This document shows positions 15,567 to 25,241 of a stretch of 64,000 nt of DNA, piece after piece. Source of the stretch: Phenylobacterium sp. NIBR 498073 (GTDB taxonomy: Bacteria; Pseudomonadota; Alphaproteobacteria; Caulobacterales; Caulobacteraceae); the NCBI RefSeq assembly GCF_027286305.1, contig NZ_CP114599.1:1612001-1676000 (forward strand). The letters are read 5' to 3'. Numbering within the stretch: the stretch's first letter is position 1; each line of letters opens with the position of its first letter. The translations under genes and the position numbers were made by a program. The notes under the pieces were generated by a model. That model made no database searches. It was not told the origin of the DNA and saw only the letters and a list, made by a program, of their open reading frames with translations.

Positions 15567-18389
15567 ATGAAGTTTTCGAAAAGCATCCAGCTGACGTCGA
15601 ATGCGCGCCGTTGCGCGTTGGCCACGGTCAGCATCGTGGCGCTCCTGGGCTGCGGATCCGCGGCCCTGGCTGACGAAGCCGCAGCTGGTTCCGATCTGGA
15701 GGAGGTGGTGGTGACCGGCTCGCGGATCGCCCGCGACGGCTTTGACACACCGACGCCGGTCAACGTCCTGGGGGCGCAGGAAATCGCCGCATCGGCGCCG
15801 GCCAATATCGCAGATTTCGTCAACACGCTGCCCTCGGTGGCCGGCTCGATCACGGCGGCCAACTCGTCGGGATCGCTCAGCAACGGCGCAGCCGGGATCA
15901 GCGCGCTCAACCTGCGGGCGCTGGGAACCGGCCGGACGCTTGTTCTGTTCGACGGGCAACGCTCGGTGGTCTCGGCCTCGACCGGGCAGGTCGACACCAA
16001 CACCTTCCCGCAGTCGCTGATCGAGCGGGTCGAGGTCGTGACCGGCGGGGCGTCGTCCGCCTATGGCTCGGACGCCGTCGGCGGGGTGGTCAACTTCATC
16101 CTGGACAAGGACTACACCGGCCTCAAGTCGTCGCTCGAATACGGCGAGACCACCTACGGGGACGGCGAAAACTGGAAGTACAACATCACCGCCGGCGCGC
16201 CGTTCGCGGGCGGCAAGGGCCATGCTCTGTTCAGCGCCGAGTGGGTCGGCCAGAGCGGCGTGCAGACCATCGATCGTGATTGGAACAAGAGCGGCTACTT
16301 CGCCGTGCGCAACACCGACCTGTCGGCCGGCGCGCCCTACTACATCACCTCCAAGAATGTCGGCATCGGCATCTACACGCCCGGCGGCCTGATCACGAAC
16401 ACGGCGCTGCGCGGGACCTATTTCGGCGTCAACAGCACGGTGAACCAGTTGGCCTACGGGGCCACGACCGGTCAGTGGATGATCGGCGGCGACTGGGCCT
16501 ATTCGATCTCGGACATGCTGGGGTCCAACACCCTCATTCCCGAGGAGGACCGCAGCAGCTACTTCGGCCGCGTCAGCTATGAGGTCGCACCGAACATTTC
16601 GGTCTTCGCTCAGGCGTCGTGGGCCAAGTACGAGGGGCTCAGCTACTACATCAAGCCGACCCAGACCGGGATCGTGATCCAGCGGGACAACGCTTACCTG
16701 CCCACCGCCGTGCGCAACCAGATGACCGCGCTCGGGATCACTTCGTTCCAGATGGGCACCAGCAATGTCGACATGCCGGCCTCCGGCAGCCAGATGTCGC
16801 GGGAGACCGAGCGCTATGTGGTCGGCGCCAATGGCGACTTCGAGGCGTTCGGCCTCGATGTGGACTGGGACGCCTACTACCAGCACGGCAAGACCACGAC
16901 CCACGAGCAACTGACCCCGACCTGGAACAACGCCCGCCTGGCGCTGGCCACCGACGCGGTGGTCAACCCTGCCAACGGCCAGATCGTCTGCCGCTCGACC
17001 CTGACCACCCCGACCAACGGCTGCGTGCCGCTCAATCGCTTCGGCCAAGGCGTGGCCAGCCAGGCGGCCCTGAGCTACGTGCTCGGCACACCCTATCGGG
17101 ACCAGGAGTTCACCCAGGACGTCGCGGCGTTCAACTTCTCAACCAACAGCATCGAGGGCTGGGCCGGCCCGATTTCGCTTGCGGCCGGGGCCGAGTTCCG
17201 TCGCGAGGAGATGGGAGGCTTCGTCGAGGCCCAGTACATGTCGGGCTGGAAGTACGGCAATTTCCGCGTCACCAGCGGGAAGTACGACGTCAAGGAAGCC
17301 TATATCGAGACCGTGGTGCCGCTGTTCGAGGGCATGGATTTCAACGGCGCTTTCCGGCTCACCGACTACTCGACCTCCGGGACCGTCAAGACCTGGAAGG
17401 CCGGCCTGACCTACGCGCCGATCGAGGACATCCACTTCCGCGCTTCGGCCTCGCGCGACATCCGGGCCGCCAACATGAGCGAGCTCTACGACGCCGGCAC
17501 CGCGCGCTCCAACTCGGTGAACATCGCGGGGGTCTCGACCCCGTTCGTGCAGAACCTGCAGGGCAATCCGAACGCGCAGCCTGAGGTCGCGGACGGCTAC
17601 GGCGTCGGCATGGTCGTCTCGCCGCGCTGGATCCCGGGCCTGCAGGCCTCGATCGACTACTACGACATCAAGGTCGACGGGGTGATCAGCTTCGTCACCG
17701 CCCAGCAGGTCGCCGACTACTGCTACATCCAGAAGGTGGCCTCGTATTGCAGCCAGCTGGTGTTCAACGGCGCCGGCGTGCTGCAGACCATCAATCTCTA
17801 CTACGACAACCTCAACAGCATGACCGCCAAGGGGCTCGACATCGAGGCCTCGTACCGCACCAGCCTCGCCGATCTGGCGTCCTGGGGCGCCGGCGACCTC
17901 GTCCTGCGCGCCATGTTCACCCACTATATCGAGAACGTGACCGACGACGGGGTGACCGCGATCGACCAGGCCGGCGCCAACACCAGCGCGACGCCAGACT
18001 GGATCTACCGGCTGTCAGCCAACTACGATCTGGAGCCCTGGTCGTTCAACGTCACGGCCCGGGGGATCAGCGACGGCAAGGTCAGCAACGCCTACACAGA
18101 GTGCCTGTCGAGCTGCCCGGCCAGCGTCGCGCCGTACTACACGATCAACGACAACAGCGTTGAGGGCGCGCTCTACTGGGACGTCTCGGCGAGCTACGAC
18201 TTCGAAGTGGCAAGCGTGAAGGGCGAGGGGTTCATCTCGATCAAGAACCTGTTCGACACGGACCCGGTGCTGGTCGGCAATCCGGCCAACTTGGGGGCCG
18301 AGAACACCCCCGGCTATCCGCAGACCAACCGCAGCCTCTACGACACCAACGGCCGAACCTTCCGGGTCGGGATCCGGCTGGAATACTGA
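15567..18389 (+). CDS. TonB-dependent receptor, Oar-like
   Basis: A 940-residue outer-membrane receptor. A signal peptide ends near AALADE, followed by the TonB-box region (LEEVVVTGSRIARD), a plug with RALGTGRTLVLFDGQR and IERVEVVTGGASSAYGSDAVGG, and a large barrel with ending TFRVGIRLEY. The GTGRTLVLxxGxR and GGASSxYGSDAVxG signatures mark the Caulobacter/Xanthomonas-type receptors often tied to carbohydrate, peptide or aromatic uptake. Two GTG codons precede ATG 15567 in frame; the ATG follows GAGGGGG. The gene is divergent from the Lrp gene and is followed by a strong hairpin, then a TetR gene. Confidence 0.95.
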   Translation: MKFSKSIQLTSNARRCALATVSIVALLGCGSAALADEAAAGSDLEEVVVTGSRIARDGFDTPTPVNVLGAQEIAASAPANIADFVNTLPSVAGSITAANSSGSLSNGAAGISALNLRALGTGRTLVLFDGQRSVVSASTGQVDTNTFPQSLIERVEVVTGGASSAYGSDAVGGVVNFILDKDYTGLKSSLEYGETTYGDGENWKYNITAGAPFAGGKGHALFSAEWVGQSGVQTIDRDWNKSGYFAVRNTDLSAGAPYYITSKNVGIGIYTPGGLITNTALRGTYFGVNSTVNQLAYGATTGQWMIGGDWAYSISDMLGSNTLIPEEDRSSYFGRVSYEVAPNISVFAQASWAKYEGLSYYIKPTQTGIVIQRDNAYLPTAVRNQMTALGITSFQMGTSNVDMPASGSQMSRETERYVVGANGDFEAFGLDVDWDAYYQHGKTTTHEQLTPTWNNARLALATDAVVNPANGQIVCRSTLTTPTNGCVPLNRFGQGVASQAALSYVLGTPYRDQEFTQDVAAFNFSTNSIEGWAGPISLAAGAEFRREEMGGFVEAQYMSGWKYGNFRVTSGKYDVKEAYIETVVPLFEGMDFNGAFRLTDYSTSGTVKTWKAGLTYAPIEDIHFRASASRDIRAANMSELYDAGTARSNSVNIAGVSTPFVQNLQGNPNAQPEVADGYGVGMVVSPRWIPGLQASIDYYDIKVDGVISFVTAQQVADYCYIQKVASYCSQLVFNGAGVLQTINLYYDNLNSMTAKGLDIEASYRTSLADLASWGAGDLVLRAMFTHYIENVTDDGVTAIDQAGANTSATPDWIYRLSANYDLEPWSFNVTARGISDGKVSNAYTECLSSCPASVAPYYTINDNSVEGALYWDVSASYDFEVASVKGEGFISIKNLFDTDPVLVGNPANLGAENTPGYPQTNRSLYDTNGRTFRVGIRLEY

Positions 18390-18726
18390 TCGCGTTCCTC
18401 TGCGCCGCCCGTTCCGCATAGGTCTATCCGGAACGGGCGGCGGAGCTCCACATGGATCTGAGCCGCCATTGTCTCCCCAGGGCGGCTCAACCGCCGAGGC
18501 CTCAGTAGATCGCGACCCGCCGTGAGCTCGACCACGGCCACCCTTGCGAAGGCCTCGGCGGCCTCCTTTGCCTCCGGTCGCCCCGCTACGCATACGGCGG
18601 GTCTTGCCGAACAGTCGCCGAATGCCGATTGATGCCGCGCAAGCGACCCGGGCGAGTCTCAAGCCCGGGCGCGGCAAAGCCTGCGCTTCCGAGCGAAGCA
18701 AAAAGAGCGGGCAAGGAGGAAGACAG
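18390..18726. other. intergenic region with several inverted repeats
   Basis: About 337 bases without a convincing gene. Besides the terminator at 18403 it holds a 9-bp stem TGAGCCGCC/GGCGGCTCA (near 18459-18490) and a wider inverted repeat of AGGCCTCGGCGG (near 18489-18556). The TetR start at 18727 follows AGGAGG. Confidence 0.5.
18403..18442 (+). terminator. long-stem hairpin after the Oar-like receptor
   Basis: A 14-bp perfect stem (CGCCGCCCGTTCCG/CGGAACGGGCGGCG) around a 12-base loop, starting 14 bases after the receptor stop. It lacks a T-run, so it may act as a terminator or as an mRNA 3'-end stabiliser. Confidence 0.7.
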
Positions 18727-19404
18727 TTGACCACGCAGATCCTACCGAGCGCGATCGGCATGTATCTCCCGGACTTCGTCCATGGGGTCGAGCGCGCCGG
18801 CGCTCAGCGGCGGCACCAACACCAGATCGATACGCTCCGCAGCAAGACCTTGGCCTCAGCCGCCGAGGTTCTCGCGGCCATCGGTCATGACCGGCTGAGC
18901 CTGAAGCACATCGCCGATCACGCAAAGGTCGGCATCGCCTCGATCTACTACTACTTCGCGAGCAAGGACGAGTTGCTGACGAGCCTGGCGATCCAGGGGT
19001 TCGAGGATCTGCGGCGCGACATGATCCACTTCGGGCAGGTCCTGGACTTCACCAGCCCGATGAGCGCGGCGACCAACGCGTTCCTGATGTTCGCCGAGGA
19101 ACAGCCGGAACTGCTGTCCCTGATGTTCAGCGAACGGCTGATGGCCCGCTCGGTTGATCTGCGGCAAGCCGAACAGGCGACGCTTGAGGCGTATTGCGCC
19201 GCGGTGGAGGCCGATGAGCGCTTCCCGCGCCAGCACCGGCGAAACGCCGCGCGAGCGGTGTGGGTGCTGGGCCGTGGGATCGCGAATATGGCCGCATCCT
19301 ACCCCGACCGCCGTATTCCTCGTGAGATCTTCGCAGACCTGTTGGCCGGCGCATCCTTTCTGATCCAGCCGCTTCAGCCGGCAGAGACAGTCGATCGTCC
19401 GTGA
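18727..19404 (+). CDS. TetR-family regulator (TTG start)
   Basis: A 225-residue regulator. The helix-turn-helix is clear at about residues 38-85: ASAAEVLAAIGHDRLSLKHI, then ADHAKVGIASIYYYFASKDEL. The C-terminal helical domain is unassigned. No ATG fits well at the 5' end; TTG at 18727 lies 7 bases after AGGAGG, the best ribosome binding site in the region, so I take it as the start. ATG at 18760 is an alternative. It sits between two TBDR genes and may control either, but no operator is evident. Confidence 0.85.
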   Translation: MTTQILPSAIGMYLPDFVHGVERAGAQRRHQHQIDTLRSKTLASAAEVLAAIGHDRLSLKHIADHAKVGIASIYYYFASKDELLTSLAIQGFEDLRRDMIHFGQVLDFTSPMSAATNAFLMFAEEQPELLSLMFSERLMARSVDLRQAEQATLEAYCAAVEADERFPRQHRRNAARAVWVLGRGIANMAASYPDRRIPREIFADLLAGASFLIQPLQPAETVDRP

Positions 19405-19462
19405 GGACGGGCGGCGAGGCTGCAGGCATGGATGCCTGAGGACCGCTGGAGCCAAGCTTAGC

Positions 19463-19494
19463 AAAAAAAAGGGCGAGCAGTCAGGCTGCTCGCC
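19463..19494 (-). terminator. intrinsic terminator of the TBDR at 19634
   Basis: A 9-bp stem GGCGAGCAG/CTGCTCGCC with a 5-base loop at 19472-19494. Next to it lie eight A residues (19463-19470), which on the minus strand form a T-run after the hairpin. This is a textbook leftward rho-independent terminator, about 140 bases past the receptor stop. Confidence 0.85.
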
Positions 19495-19633
19495 AAGTCG
19501 CAGGAAAGCGCGCGACAGGGAAGGGCGCCGTGCGCTGTCGCCGGTCACGTACGCGGCTCTTTGAGGCGTACGCGGAACGGGGCGTTGGGCGTCGGAAGAT
19601 GCTGGGCCGCCGATCTGGCGGCCCCGTTGAACG

Positions 19634-22222
19634 CTAGAAGCGGTACTGCAGCTCCAGCCCGTAGGTACGCGGATAGATCAGGCTCACCTGGCGGCGCGCG
19701 CCGACAGCGGTGGGCGCCGTCGGGCTCGGCACCGAGCTGCCGAAGCCGACTTCATCGGTCACGTTCTTGACGAAACCGATCACCGTGTAGCGGCGATCGG
19801 CGTCGCGCCAGAGCACGCGCACGTCGCCGGTCGTGAACGACGGGGCGGTATAGATCGGGTTGTTGAACAGCCCCGATTGCTGGTCGTCCACATAGGTCGC
19901 CGTGCCGTTGAAGATCAGCGAGCCGGGCGTAAAGTCCACGGTGTAGGTGGCGCCCAGGGTCAGCTTGTGGTGCGGCGACAGCGGCAGGTCGTTGCCGACC
20001 AGCGACTGCAGCACGCGGCCGTTGGTGGCCGGGCCGACAGGCCGTGCGCCAGACGCGGTGGCCAGCGGGTCCACCGTGTCGACGAAGCAGCAGCCCTCTT
20101 TGATCTCGGTGTTGAGATAGGCGTAGTTCGCGATGAACTGCAGCTCGCGGATCGGCGCCCATTGGGTTTCCAGTTCCAGGCCCCAGATGGCCGCGTCCAG
20201 GTTCAGGAACTGCGTCGCCGTGATGGTCCCCAGCGGCACGGTCAGCGGAGCCTGGAAGCCCTTGTAGTCGGTGTAGAACAGGGCCGAATTGACCTGCAGG
20301 CTACGGCCGATGTTCTTCTTGGCGCCCAGTTCGAAGGAGTTGACGTACTCCGGATCGGCGTAGGGATCGGGCGACAGGCCGTTGGAGCCCAGCCAGCCGC
20401 CAGCCTTGTAGCCGCGCGAGTAGCGCAGATAGAGGTTGGTGTCGGAGTCCGGCTCCCACTGCAGGCCGAGCGTGCCGGTGAAGGCGTCCCAATCGCCCGA
20501 GAGCTCGCGCCGCAGGCCGCCGGTCGCATTCGCCTTCAGGTCCGCGGTCAGCGGGTTGGCGGCGCACGAGGCGAGCGTCGTGCCGCCGCAGACCTGCTGG
20601 GTGGTGACGTCGACGGCGAAGCCTTGGGCGACGGCCGGCGGAACCGCGGCGCCGAAGGCGAGCGCCAGGGTCGGGATGCGCGCGACATAGCGGGCGATGT
20701 CGTAGCCGTCTTTCTCGTCATAGGTGTAGCGAAGGCCGGCGGTCAGGGTCCAGTTCTCGGCGAACTCCCAGTCGATCTGTCCGAAGGCCGCGTAGGACTT
20801 CGTCTCCAGGTGGCCGTCCACATAGAGGAAGGCGCCGCGGTCGTTACGCGCCGCCGGCGTGCCCTGCAGGCTCAGCGGCTGGAACATCGCCGCATCGCCC
20901 ATCACCTGGATGCCCTGCGGCTGATCGTAGGTCTGGGAGTACTGGTAGACGCCGACGATCCAGTTCAGCGGGCCTTCGCCGTTGGACGCCAGGTTGATCT
21001 CGTTCGACAACCAGCTCTGGCGCTCTTCGTAGAAGGTGCGCGCGTCGGTGGAGACGCCGCGTGCGGTGAAGGCGGCCAGGGGGCCCGGTCCGTCGAGATC
21101 GACCAGGATGTCCTGCGCCGCGGTGCGGGACGCGCCGTCGGAGTCGGTCGAGGTGTTGTAGTCGTACTGCTGGTAGCCGCCGAGATACTTCAGCGTCGCC
21201 CAGCCGAGGTCGGTCGTGACGTCCAGGTGCAGGCGGTGGTGGTTGTCGAGCGAGCCGTAGTTCCGCGAATTGACGTTCTGGGTGTACGGATCCTTGAGCC
21301 CGGGGTTGGTCTGGGTCAGGCCATAGTTGGTGTTGTAGTACAGCGCGCTGGTGCCCGCGCCGGTGAAGGACGTCGTGTCGTAGGGCGACAGGTTGTTGGT
21401 GAAGGTGTTGCCGATGCCGTAGCCGTCGTCCCAGTCGAACTTGGTGTAGCGCAGACGGGCGGTGGTGTTGTCGCCGAGATCGGCCTCGATCTGGGCCTCG
21501 AGGGTGTAACGGTTGGCCGTCGCGCCGCCTTCAGCCGAGCCGGCGTTGTTCAGGAAGCCGCGCTCGCGCCGCTCCATCGATGCGCCCACCAGGAAGCGCA
21601 GGTTGTCAGCCACCGGGCCGCGCACCATCGCATCGAAGCGGTAGGATTCGTAGTTGCCGACCATGGCGCGGACTTCGCCGTTGAAGTCCTCGGTCGGGCG
21701 CTTGGCGATGATGTTCATCGCGCCGCCGATCGAGTTGCGGCCGTAGAGCGTGCCTTGCGGGCCGCGCAGAACTTCCGTGCGCTCGATGAACAGCGACGGC
21801 GTCGAGGCGTCGGCCATGGAATTGGAGAAGATGCCGTCCGAGTACAGCGCCACCGAGGGATCGGTGCCGATGGCGTTGGTCAGGCGGCCGATGCCGCGGA
21901 CCGACATGCGGTCGTTGCTCGTATAGCTCAGGCTCGGCGTCATACGGGCTAGGTCTTCGACCGTGTTGACGCCCATGACGTCGCGCTTCTCGCTGGTGTA
22001 GGCGGAGATTGCGACCGGGACGTCCTGCAGGCTCGCGTCGCGCTTTTCGGCGGTGACCACGATCTCTTCGACCAGCGAACCTGAATCGGTGTCGGCCGAT
22101 TGGGCCAGCGCCTGCGGGGCGACGGCGCTCAGAGCGGTCGCAGAGGCCCCGGCCACCAGCAGCGCGCGCCAGCGCGATCCTGCCTTAAACGTGCGGCGCA
22201 CGCCGCCAAGGTGAGTGGTCAT
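19634..22222 (-). CDS. TonB-dependent receptor, large
   Basis: An 862-residue outer-membrane receptor. The signal peptide runs to about PQALAQ (residue 41), then come the TonB-box region (SLVEEIVVTAEKRDASLQDV), a plug with IERTEVLRGPQGTLYGRNSIGG and a barrel ending in GLELQYRF. The EEIVVTAEKR/LRGPQGTLYGRNSIGG type is common in Caulobacterales and sphingomonads, for varied and mostly unknown ligands. ATG at 22222 is preceded by GGAGG at 6-base spacing; the open frame to 22306 has no such support. It is expressed alone, leftward, with its own terminator. Confidence 0.94.
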   Translation of the reverse strand: MTTHLGGVRRTFKAGSRWRALLVAGASATALSAVAPQALAQSADTDSGSLVEEIVVTAEKRDASLQDVPVAISAYTSEKRDVMGVNTVEDLARMTPSLSYTSNDRMSVRGIGRLTNAIGTDPSVALYSDGIFSNSMADASTPSLFIERTEVLRGPQGTLYGRNSIGGAMNIIAKRPTEDFNGEVRAMVGNYESYRFDAMVRGPVADNLRFLVGASMERRERGFLNNAGSAEGGATANRYTLEAQIEADLGDNTTARLRYTKFDWDDGYGIGNTFTNNLSPYDTTSFTGAGTSALYYNTNYGLTQTNPGLKDPYTQNVNSRNYGSLDNHHRLHLDVTTDLGWATLKYLGGYQQYDYNTSTDSDGASRTAAQDILVDLDGPGPLAAFTARGVSTDARTFYEERQSWLSNEINLASNGEGPLNWIVGVYQYSQTYDQPQGIQVMGDAAMFQPLSLQGTPAARNDRGAFLYVDGHLETKSYAAFGQIDWEFAENWTLTAGLRYTYDEKDGYDIARYVARIPTLALAFGAAVPPAVAQGFAVDVTTQQVCGGTTLASCAANPLTADLKANATGGLRRELSGDWDAFTGTLGLQWEPDSDTNLYLRYSRGYKAGGWLGSNGLSPDPYADPEYVNSFELGAKKNIGRSLQVNSALFYTDYKGFQAPLTVPLGTITATQFLNLDAAIWGLELETQWAPIRELQFIANYAYLNTEIKEGCCFVDTVDPLATASGARPVGPATNGRVLQSLVGNDLPLSPHHKLTLGATYTVDFTPGSLIFNGTATYVDDQQSGLFNNPIYTAPSFTTGDVRVLWRDADRRYTVIGFVKNVTDEVGFGSSVPSPTAPTAVGARRQVSLIYPRTYGLELQYRF

Positions 22223-22775
22223 GAGGTCCTCCAAAACGGTTACTGTTTTTCGTTGCGGCGGACCAGGGCGACTCGAATCCGATTTGAAAACCCCCAAAGG
22301 TGGCAATGCGCTCTACGTGAGGTGGTCGCCGCCGTTTGTGGCGCGAAGGACACGTTATGGCCCGCCCAGCCCGGCCGTTTTGCATACCGACGCCAAAAAC
22401 CGACCACTGAAGTCTGCTTCCGCGAGGAAGCCGCCGACTCAAAAATGGGCAACTGTCAGCCGGGAGGCGTCGGCTGGAGATTCTGCAGACGCCGGTATCG
22501 AAGCGGGGTTGCCGAGGCCGACGTCATGGCCGTCCGGCCCCAGCGAGGGATCAGACGGCTGGAGGCCCTGCGTCTGGCGAAGGTGGGGCGGGCTTCGCCC
22601 CAAGGGGGGAGGGGAAGCGAAAAGGCCCAGGGTTCTTCCACCGGAGGGGGGAAGCCGGGCGGGGCCCCAATGGCCTACGCCCGGCTCAGGCGGGGTGGCT
22701 CGCTGCGAGCGCCTCCCCCCGGCCGCCTTGCGGCGCGGCGATCCCGCCGTCCCTCAACGACATCTGGTGAGCCCC
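22223..22775. other. intergenic region between TBDR and DUF3617-like gene
   Basis: About 550 bases. It must hold the leftward promoter of the TBDR. The stretch 22.57-22.75 kb is G-rich and repetitive in composition. I see no gene with a plausible start or composition, and no riboswitch motif. Confidence 0.45.
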
Positions 22776-23273
22776 ATGCGAAGACTGCTTCCGTTCCTCG
22801 TTCCTCTGGCCCTGGCCGCCTGTTCACAGAATCCTCCGGCTCAAGGCGCCGGCGCCGTCGACAAGGCGGACGCCGGAGAGGCCCCGCTCGCCGGGCTCTG
22901 GAAGACCACCACCACAGTCAACGGCCGCAAGGCGCTCGGCGAAAACCAGACCTGTTTGGCCGCGGACGCCCTCGCGACCGGCGCGCCCGAGGGCGAGGCG
23001 GCTGCCGCGGGCTGCACCACCACCAGCCGCCAGGCGCGAGCCGGCGGCTACAGCTACGAACTGGTCTGCGAGCAGGACGGTGTGCGCAGCGTCGTTTCGG
23101 GCGAGGTCCGGCGCGCGGCCCGCCGCACCACCGCGACCTCTACGACCCGGATGTTCGGACCCGATGGGAAGGAGGCCGCGCCCGCGGCGACCGTGGTGGT
23201 TGAAAGCACCTTCGCCGGGCCGTGTCCGGCGGGGATGAAACCCGGTGACTTCGTCCAGCAGGGCGTCGGGTGA
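22776..23273 (+). CDS. DUF3617-like lipoprotein
   Basis: A 165-residue protein with a lipoprotein signal (LALAACSQ, cysteine at about residue 16). After a short linker it reads PLAGLWKTTTTVNGRKALGENQTCL and later GCTTTSRQARAGGYSYELVC. This matches the DUF3617 pattern of small periplasmic proteins that contain WxxT and paired cysteines. Function unknown. The frame is open far upstream, but ATG 22776 is the only start that gives a lipoprotein. The next gene follows 23 bases later. Confidence 0.75.
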   Translation: MRRLLPFLVPLALAACSQNPPAQGAGAVDKADAGEAPLAGLWKTTTTVNGRKALGENQTCLAADALATGAPEGEAAAAGCTTTSRQARAGGYSYELVCEQDGVRSVVSGEVRRAARRTTATSTTRMFGPDGKEAAPAATVVVESTFAGPCPAGMKPGDFVQQGVG

Positions 23274-23296
23274 GCGGCCCCAGACGAGGATCCGAG

Positions 23297-23797
23297 ATGA
23301 AGCGATACCTGTTGCGGGCCGCCTTGGCGTCGGCCCTGCTGCTGGCCGGCGCCGGTCAGGCGAGCGCGGCCCAGTCCGGCATGACCCCGTTCGTGCCGCC
23401 GCCGCCGAGTGGCTGGACCTCGACCATGCCGCCCAGCGAAACCGACGATGAGAACGGCATCGAGCCGATGGTGAGCCAGGGTTATGGCCCGGCGACGCCC
23501 GGCGCGCCGGGGAGCATGTCGATCACCTTCACGCATCCCAGCCCGCACGACATGCCCAGCCGGTTCGAGCATCCTCGGCCGCTGGGGCCCAACCCCTTCG
23601 CCCCGCAGTTCGTGACCTCGCTGGTCAAGGTCAACGGACTGGACGCCTACCTGATCTACGACGCGCCCGGCCGCGGCGGTGTGTTGCAGGTGAGGGTCGG
23701 CCGCGTGCTGGTCGGCATCGTCGGGGGCGAGGTCACGCCCGAGCAGATCGTGGGCCTAGCCAGCAGCATCGATACGGGGCGGCTGCTCAAGTACTGA
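23297..23797 (+). CDS. exported protein of unknown function
   Basis: A 166-residue protein with a signal peptide (cleavage near ASA-AQS, about residue 25), a proline-rich linker (FVPPPPSGW) and a C-terminal part ending RVGRVLVGIVGGEVTPEQIVGL. I do not recognise the family. A GAGG motif precedes ATG 23297. It lies 23 bases after the DUF3617-like gene and is probably in the same message. The gene at 23825 converges on it. Confidence 0.65.
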   Translation: MKRYLLRAALASALLLAGAGQASAAQSGMTPFVPPPPSGWTSTMPPSETDDENGIEPMVSQGYGPATPGAPGSMSITFTHPSPHDMPSRFEHPRPLGPNPFAPQFVTSLVKVNGLDAYLIYDAPGRGGVLQVRVGRVLVGIVGGEVTPEQIVGLASSIDTGRLLKY

Positions 23798-23824
23798 GGC
23801 GGCCGGCGGCTGGGCCTGGATGGC

Positions 23825-24697
23825 TCAGCCGCGCTTCAGGCGCCAACGGATCGTGTAACTGAAGCCGCCCGCCTGGTAAGTCCGGGCGCCGGCGTAGTCC
23901 TTGTCCGGCCCTGCGGTCGGCTGCGGGGGCATCCGGATCGACATGCGAAGCGCGCCGAATTCCAGGTCGCCCACACCCTGCAGGCGTTGCAGGTCGACGA
24001 TCCGGGCCCCGTCGAGTTTGATCGTCGCCGGCGACATCTGCAGCGCGATCGCGCCGTCCCGGCGGTCGAGCACGGCCATGGTCTGGCACGCGACCAGTCC
24101 GGCCTCGGGCGAGTTTGGATCGGGATAGACGCCGGCCATGCGGCGCTCGCCCACCTGGTGCTCGTAGCGGACCACGCCGCAGCCGCCGCCGTTCTCGCCG
24201 GCCGCGAAGGTCAGGAAGCGGTGGTTGTCGTCGTCGCGCCGGACGACGGCGCTTTGGGCGGCGGCGGCCTGGGCGCCGTGCTCGGCCATGCGCTGTTCGT
24301 GCGCCTGGTAGCGCGCCCTGGCGGTGACGCAGGCCGGGCGTTCGTCGCCGTTGCAGGCGCCCATCATCGCTTCCAGCAGCCGGTTGGCCTCCAGCATCTC
24401 GGCGGTCCCGTCGCCGGCGCTGCTCACCGCTGCGGACATCTCGGCGATCTCCTGGTTCTGGCCCTCGGTGAAATCGCGGGCCAGCGGGTTCATGGCGTCC
24501 GCCTCGCGGGCGAAGACAGGCGTCTCGACCATCAGCCGTTGGTGCAGCGGCTTGCCGCCGGACGTCCCGGTGACTTCGATCTCATAGCTGAGCACAGCCG
24601 ACTGGTTGGTTAGCGGCCCCTCCAGCGGCGCGGCCGCAGCGGCTGACGCCAGAGCCGCCAACAGGGGGGCGGCGATCGTGGAAACTAGGCGGGACAT
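23825..24697 (-). CDS. exported protein of unknown function
   Basis: A 290-residue protein with a signal peptide (AALASAAAAAP). The body has a region rich in Ala, Glu and Met (residues about 65-140) likely to be helical, and a C-terminal region ending SYTIRWRLKRG. Single cysteines occur in MMGACNGDERPAC and GGGCGVV. I cannot assign a domain. ATG at 24697 has GGAGG 8 bases upstream. It is divergent from the two small exported proteins at 24836 and 25242. Confidence 0.65.
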   Translation of the reverse strand: MSRLVSTIAAPLLAALASAAAAAPLEGPLTNQSAVLSYEIEVTGTSGGKPLHQRLMVETPVFAREADAMNPLARDFTEGQNQEIAEMSAAVSSAGDGTAEMLEANRLLEAMMGACNGDERPACVTARARYQAHEQRMAEHGAQAAAAQSAVVRRDDDNHRFLTFAAGENGGGCGVVRYEHQVGERRMAGVYPDPNSPEAGLVACQTMAVLDRRDGAIALQMSPATIKLDGARIVDLQRLQGVGDLEFGALRMSIRMPPQPTAGPDKDYAGARTYQAGGFSYTIRWRLKRG

Positions 24698-24835
24698 GCA
24701 AGGACCTCCGGGGCTGCGGCGCCCCGATCGGCGCCGCAGCCGAGATAGGTCGCGGCCGCTCCCGCGCCTTCCACCACGTGGGGGAAGTATCCAGGGCGGT
24801 GAATTTCTAAGAGGTCCCGCAAAAGGGGACCATCC

Positions 24836-25237
24836 ATGTTCAAGCACTCAGTCTTCGCGCTGGCCGCGCTCGCGGCGGTCGGCGCCCATGCCGCTCCGGC
24901 CGGCCTTGATCCCGCGAACGCCAAGCGCTGCGCGGAGCTGGCCGCCGAGGCCGCGGACCTTCGCGACCAGATCGGCGCGGCGCGCGCCAAGAAGGGGGCG
25001 GGCCTGCTGGCCGGCATGGCCGGCCGGGCCCTGATTTACGCCCCGGGGATCGACGTCGGCGGCGGGCGGCTCGGACAGTACGCCGCCCAGGAGGCCGAGA
25101 GCGCCCTGCATCAGCAGGCCTCCTCGGGCCTGGACAAGGTCCGCGGCGACGGCCGGGCGGCCAGTTCGGCAAAGGCCGAGGCCCGGCTCAAGGATGTCCG
25201 AGCCCAGGCCGAGCAGCTGAGTTGTCCGAAGGCCTGA
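24836..25237 (+). CDS. small exported Ala-rich helical protein
   Basis: A 133-residue protein with a signal peptide (cleavage near AHA-APA, residue 20). The mature part is helical and Ala-rich (RCAELAAEAADLRDQIGAARAKK), with a short hydrophobic stretch GLLAGMAGRALIYAP and two cysteines (one near each end). Unknown function. ATG at 24836 follows AAAGGGG. The next gene begins 4 bases after its stop, so they are co-transcribed. Confidence 0.65.
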   Translation: MFKHSVFALAALAAVGAHAAPAGLDPANAKRCAELAAEAADLRDQIGAARAKKGAGLLAGMAGRALIYAPGIDVGGGRLGQYAAQEAESALHQQASSGLDKVRGDGRAASSAKAEARLKDVRAQAEQLSCPKA

Positions 25238-25241
25238 TCGG

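Noticed and set aside
19877..21952. 691-codon plus-strand frame inside the TBDR at 19634
   Set aside because: Antisense shadow of the receptor; no ribosome binding site and no recognisable domain.
22223..22775. Riboswitch or small RNA in the 550-base gap
   Set aside because: No cobalamin, TPP or other riboswitch core motif and no clear promoter-terminator pair seen.
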